Shown: one piece after another, positions 61,052 to 61,496 of the stretch
Numbering within the stretch: position 1 is the stretch's first letter
How the letters are laid out: every line of letters starts with the position of its first letter
Origin: an uncultured Rhodobiaceae bacterium
GTDB lineage: Bacteria; Pseudomonadota; Alphaproteobacteria; Rhizobiales; TMED25
Direction of reading: 5' to 3'
Length of the DNA stretch: 61,496 nt
NCBI GenBank assembly: GCA_913030915.1
Contig: CAJWEW010000006.1
Location: 1-61,496, forward strand
Program-made: the position numbers and the translations under genes
The notes under the pieces: model-generated
What the model was told of the DNA's origin: nothing
Seen by the model: only the letters and a program-made list of their open reading frames with translations
The model's database searches: none

Positions 61052-61496
61052 TTATATTTTTGAGCTGTTCATTATAACTCCGGTGGGCAGTATATCAATT
61101 CTATCGGGCAATCTCATGTCAATTATTTCAATATATCTGCTTAGAAGTGAGTACTCGTTATCCAAATCTTCTATTTCTTCGATCGCATTCGCTATATTCT
61201 TTTCCGGCAGGTGTATCGTTATTCCATTGTGTAAACGGATCGTCCAGCGTCGATCTCCGACCCTTAACAGAGATTTAATTTTTTTTTCAAACTCAGGATA
61301 TTCTTTTATCAAACTCTTAGTCCCCACACCCTTTACTCCAGGTATGCTGTCTGATCTATCACCATCTATCACCCTACAGGTTAGGACATTTTGTGGATAA
61401 ATTCCAAACTCTTTTCTCACTAATTCCTTATCATAGGTTATCTTCTTTGTCGGCGAATACATTTGAACTCTATCACTTACCAACTGATAGAAATCT
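61052..61496 (-). CDS. Chimeric ORF: phage-type 5'-3' exonuclease segment fused to FtsQ C-terminus (open at window edge)
   Basis: The frame is open to base 61496, so the start at 61483 is not real. The upstream part (DFYQLVSDRVQMYSP and VIDGDRSDSIPGVKGVGTKS) is the helix-hairpin-helix region of a FEN/5'-3' exonuclease like those of phages and Pol I. The downstream 70 residues (RVGDRRWTIRLHNGITIHLP ... SRYIEIIDMRLPDRI) are the FtsQ C-terminus, in its right place before ftsA. The join lies near 61265-61290, next to a run of nine T. FtsQ's membrane helix and POTRA domain are missing. An assembly chimera is the likeliest cause; a genuine insertion cannot be excluded. Confidence 0.8.
   Translation of the reverse strand, partial: DFYQLVSDRVQMYSPTKKITYDKELVRKEFGIYPQNVLTCRVIDGDRSDSIPGVKGVGTKSLIKEYPEFEKKIKSLLRVGDRRWTIRLHNGITIHLPEKNIANAIEEIEDLDNEYSLLSRYIEIIDMRLPDRIDILPTGVIMNSSKI

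Noticed and set aside
61083-61400. 105-aa plus-strand ORF at the right end
   Set aside because: Antisense to the exonuclease-FtsQ reading frame; no motif.

Overview
The window looks like a piece of a low-GC, gene-dense (streamlined) alphaproteobacterial chromosome, probably marine. Lineage signs are the division cluster order ftsQ-ftsA-ftsZ-lpxC-bamD-recN-ligA, a circularly permuted two-piece tmRNA gene, an alphaproteobacterial-type SspB, the sspB-fumC-ribbon-helix-helix trio, and an FtsZ with a long linker ending in a conserved tail. I cannot place it below class. An AT-rich marine lineage is likely from base composition and from the many ABC-importer and catabolic genes, but this is inference.

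Layout. 1-1616: end of an ABC importer operon (two permeases). 1673-12426: a catabolic patchwork on both strands (CitE-like lyase, class III CoA transferase, TPP enzyme, M24 metallohydrolase, alpha/beta hydrolase, MDR dehydrogenase, HIBADH-like dehydrogenase, DapA-like aldolase, FMN 2-hydroxy-acid oxidase, cupin). 12432-14670: a Gfo/Idh/MocA dehydrogenase and an MFS exporter. 14824-19601: a four-gene operon (alpha/beta hydrolase, ACMSD-like amidohydrolase, flavin monooxygenase/acyl-CoA dehydrogenase-like protein, M24 protein) that looks like an uncharacterised degradation pathway. 19710-23629: a TroABCD-type Mn/Zn ABC importer with a candidate operator over its promoter. 23648-25403: a second Gfo/Idh/MocA protein, a DUF4174-like protein and a small membrane protein. 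25530-30632: a branched-chain amino-acid type (Liv) ABC importer with its binding protein convergent to it.

From 30990 onward the content is mostly housekeeping. ilvB-ilvH-ilvC-leuA reads leftward, followed 7 nt later by tRNA-Lys(CTT), and is preceded by a leader peptide (MYLNKNLLVVFCIT) and an intrinsic terminator, i.e. a transcription attenuator. Then come miaA, serB, degP-like protease, DUF2065, hflC, hflK, folA, thyA, tmRNA (ssrA), two small exported proteins, sspB, fumC, an RHH protein, uvrD/pcrA, prmA, two unlisted small ORFs, pepP-like M24, ligA, recN, bamD, lpxC, ftsZ, ftsA. The last ORF, open at the window edge, is an in-frame fusion of a phage-type 5'-3' exonuclease segment with the C-terminus of FtsQ, most likely a chimeric contig end.

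The most interesting items for follow-up are the 14.8-19.6 kb operon, the ilv attenuator, the metal-importer promoter that predicts a leaderless mRNA, the two unlisted small ORFs at 49.9-50.2 kb, and the nuclease-FtsQ fusion. I saw no CRISPR array, insertion sequence, integrase or intact prophage.
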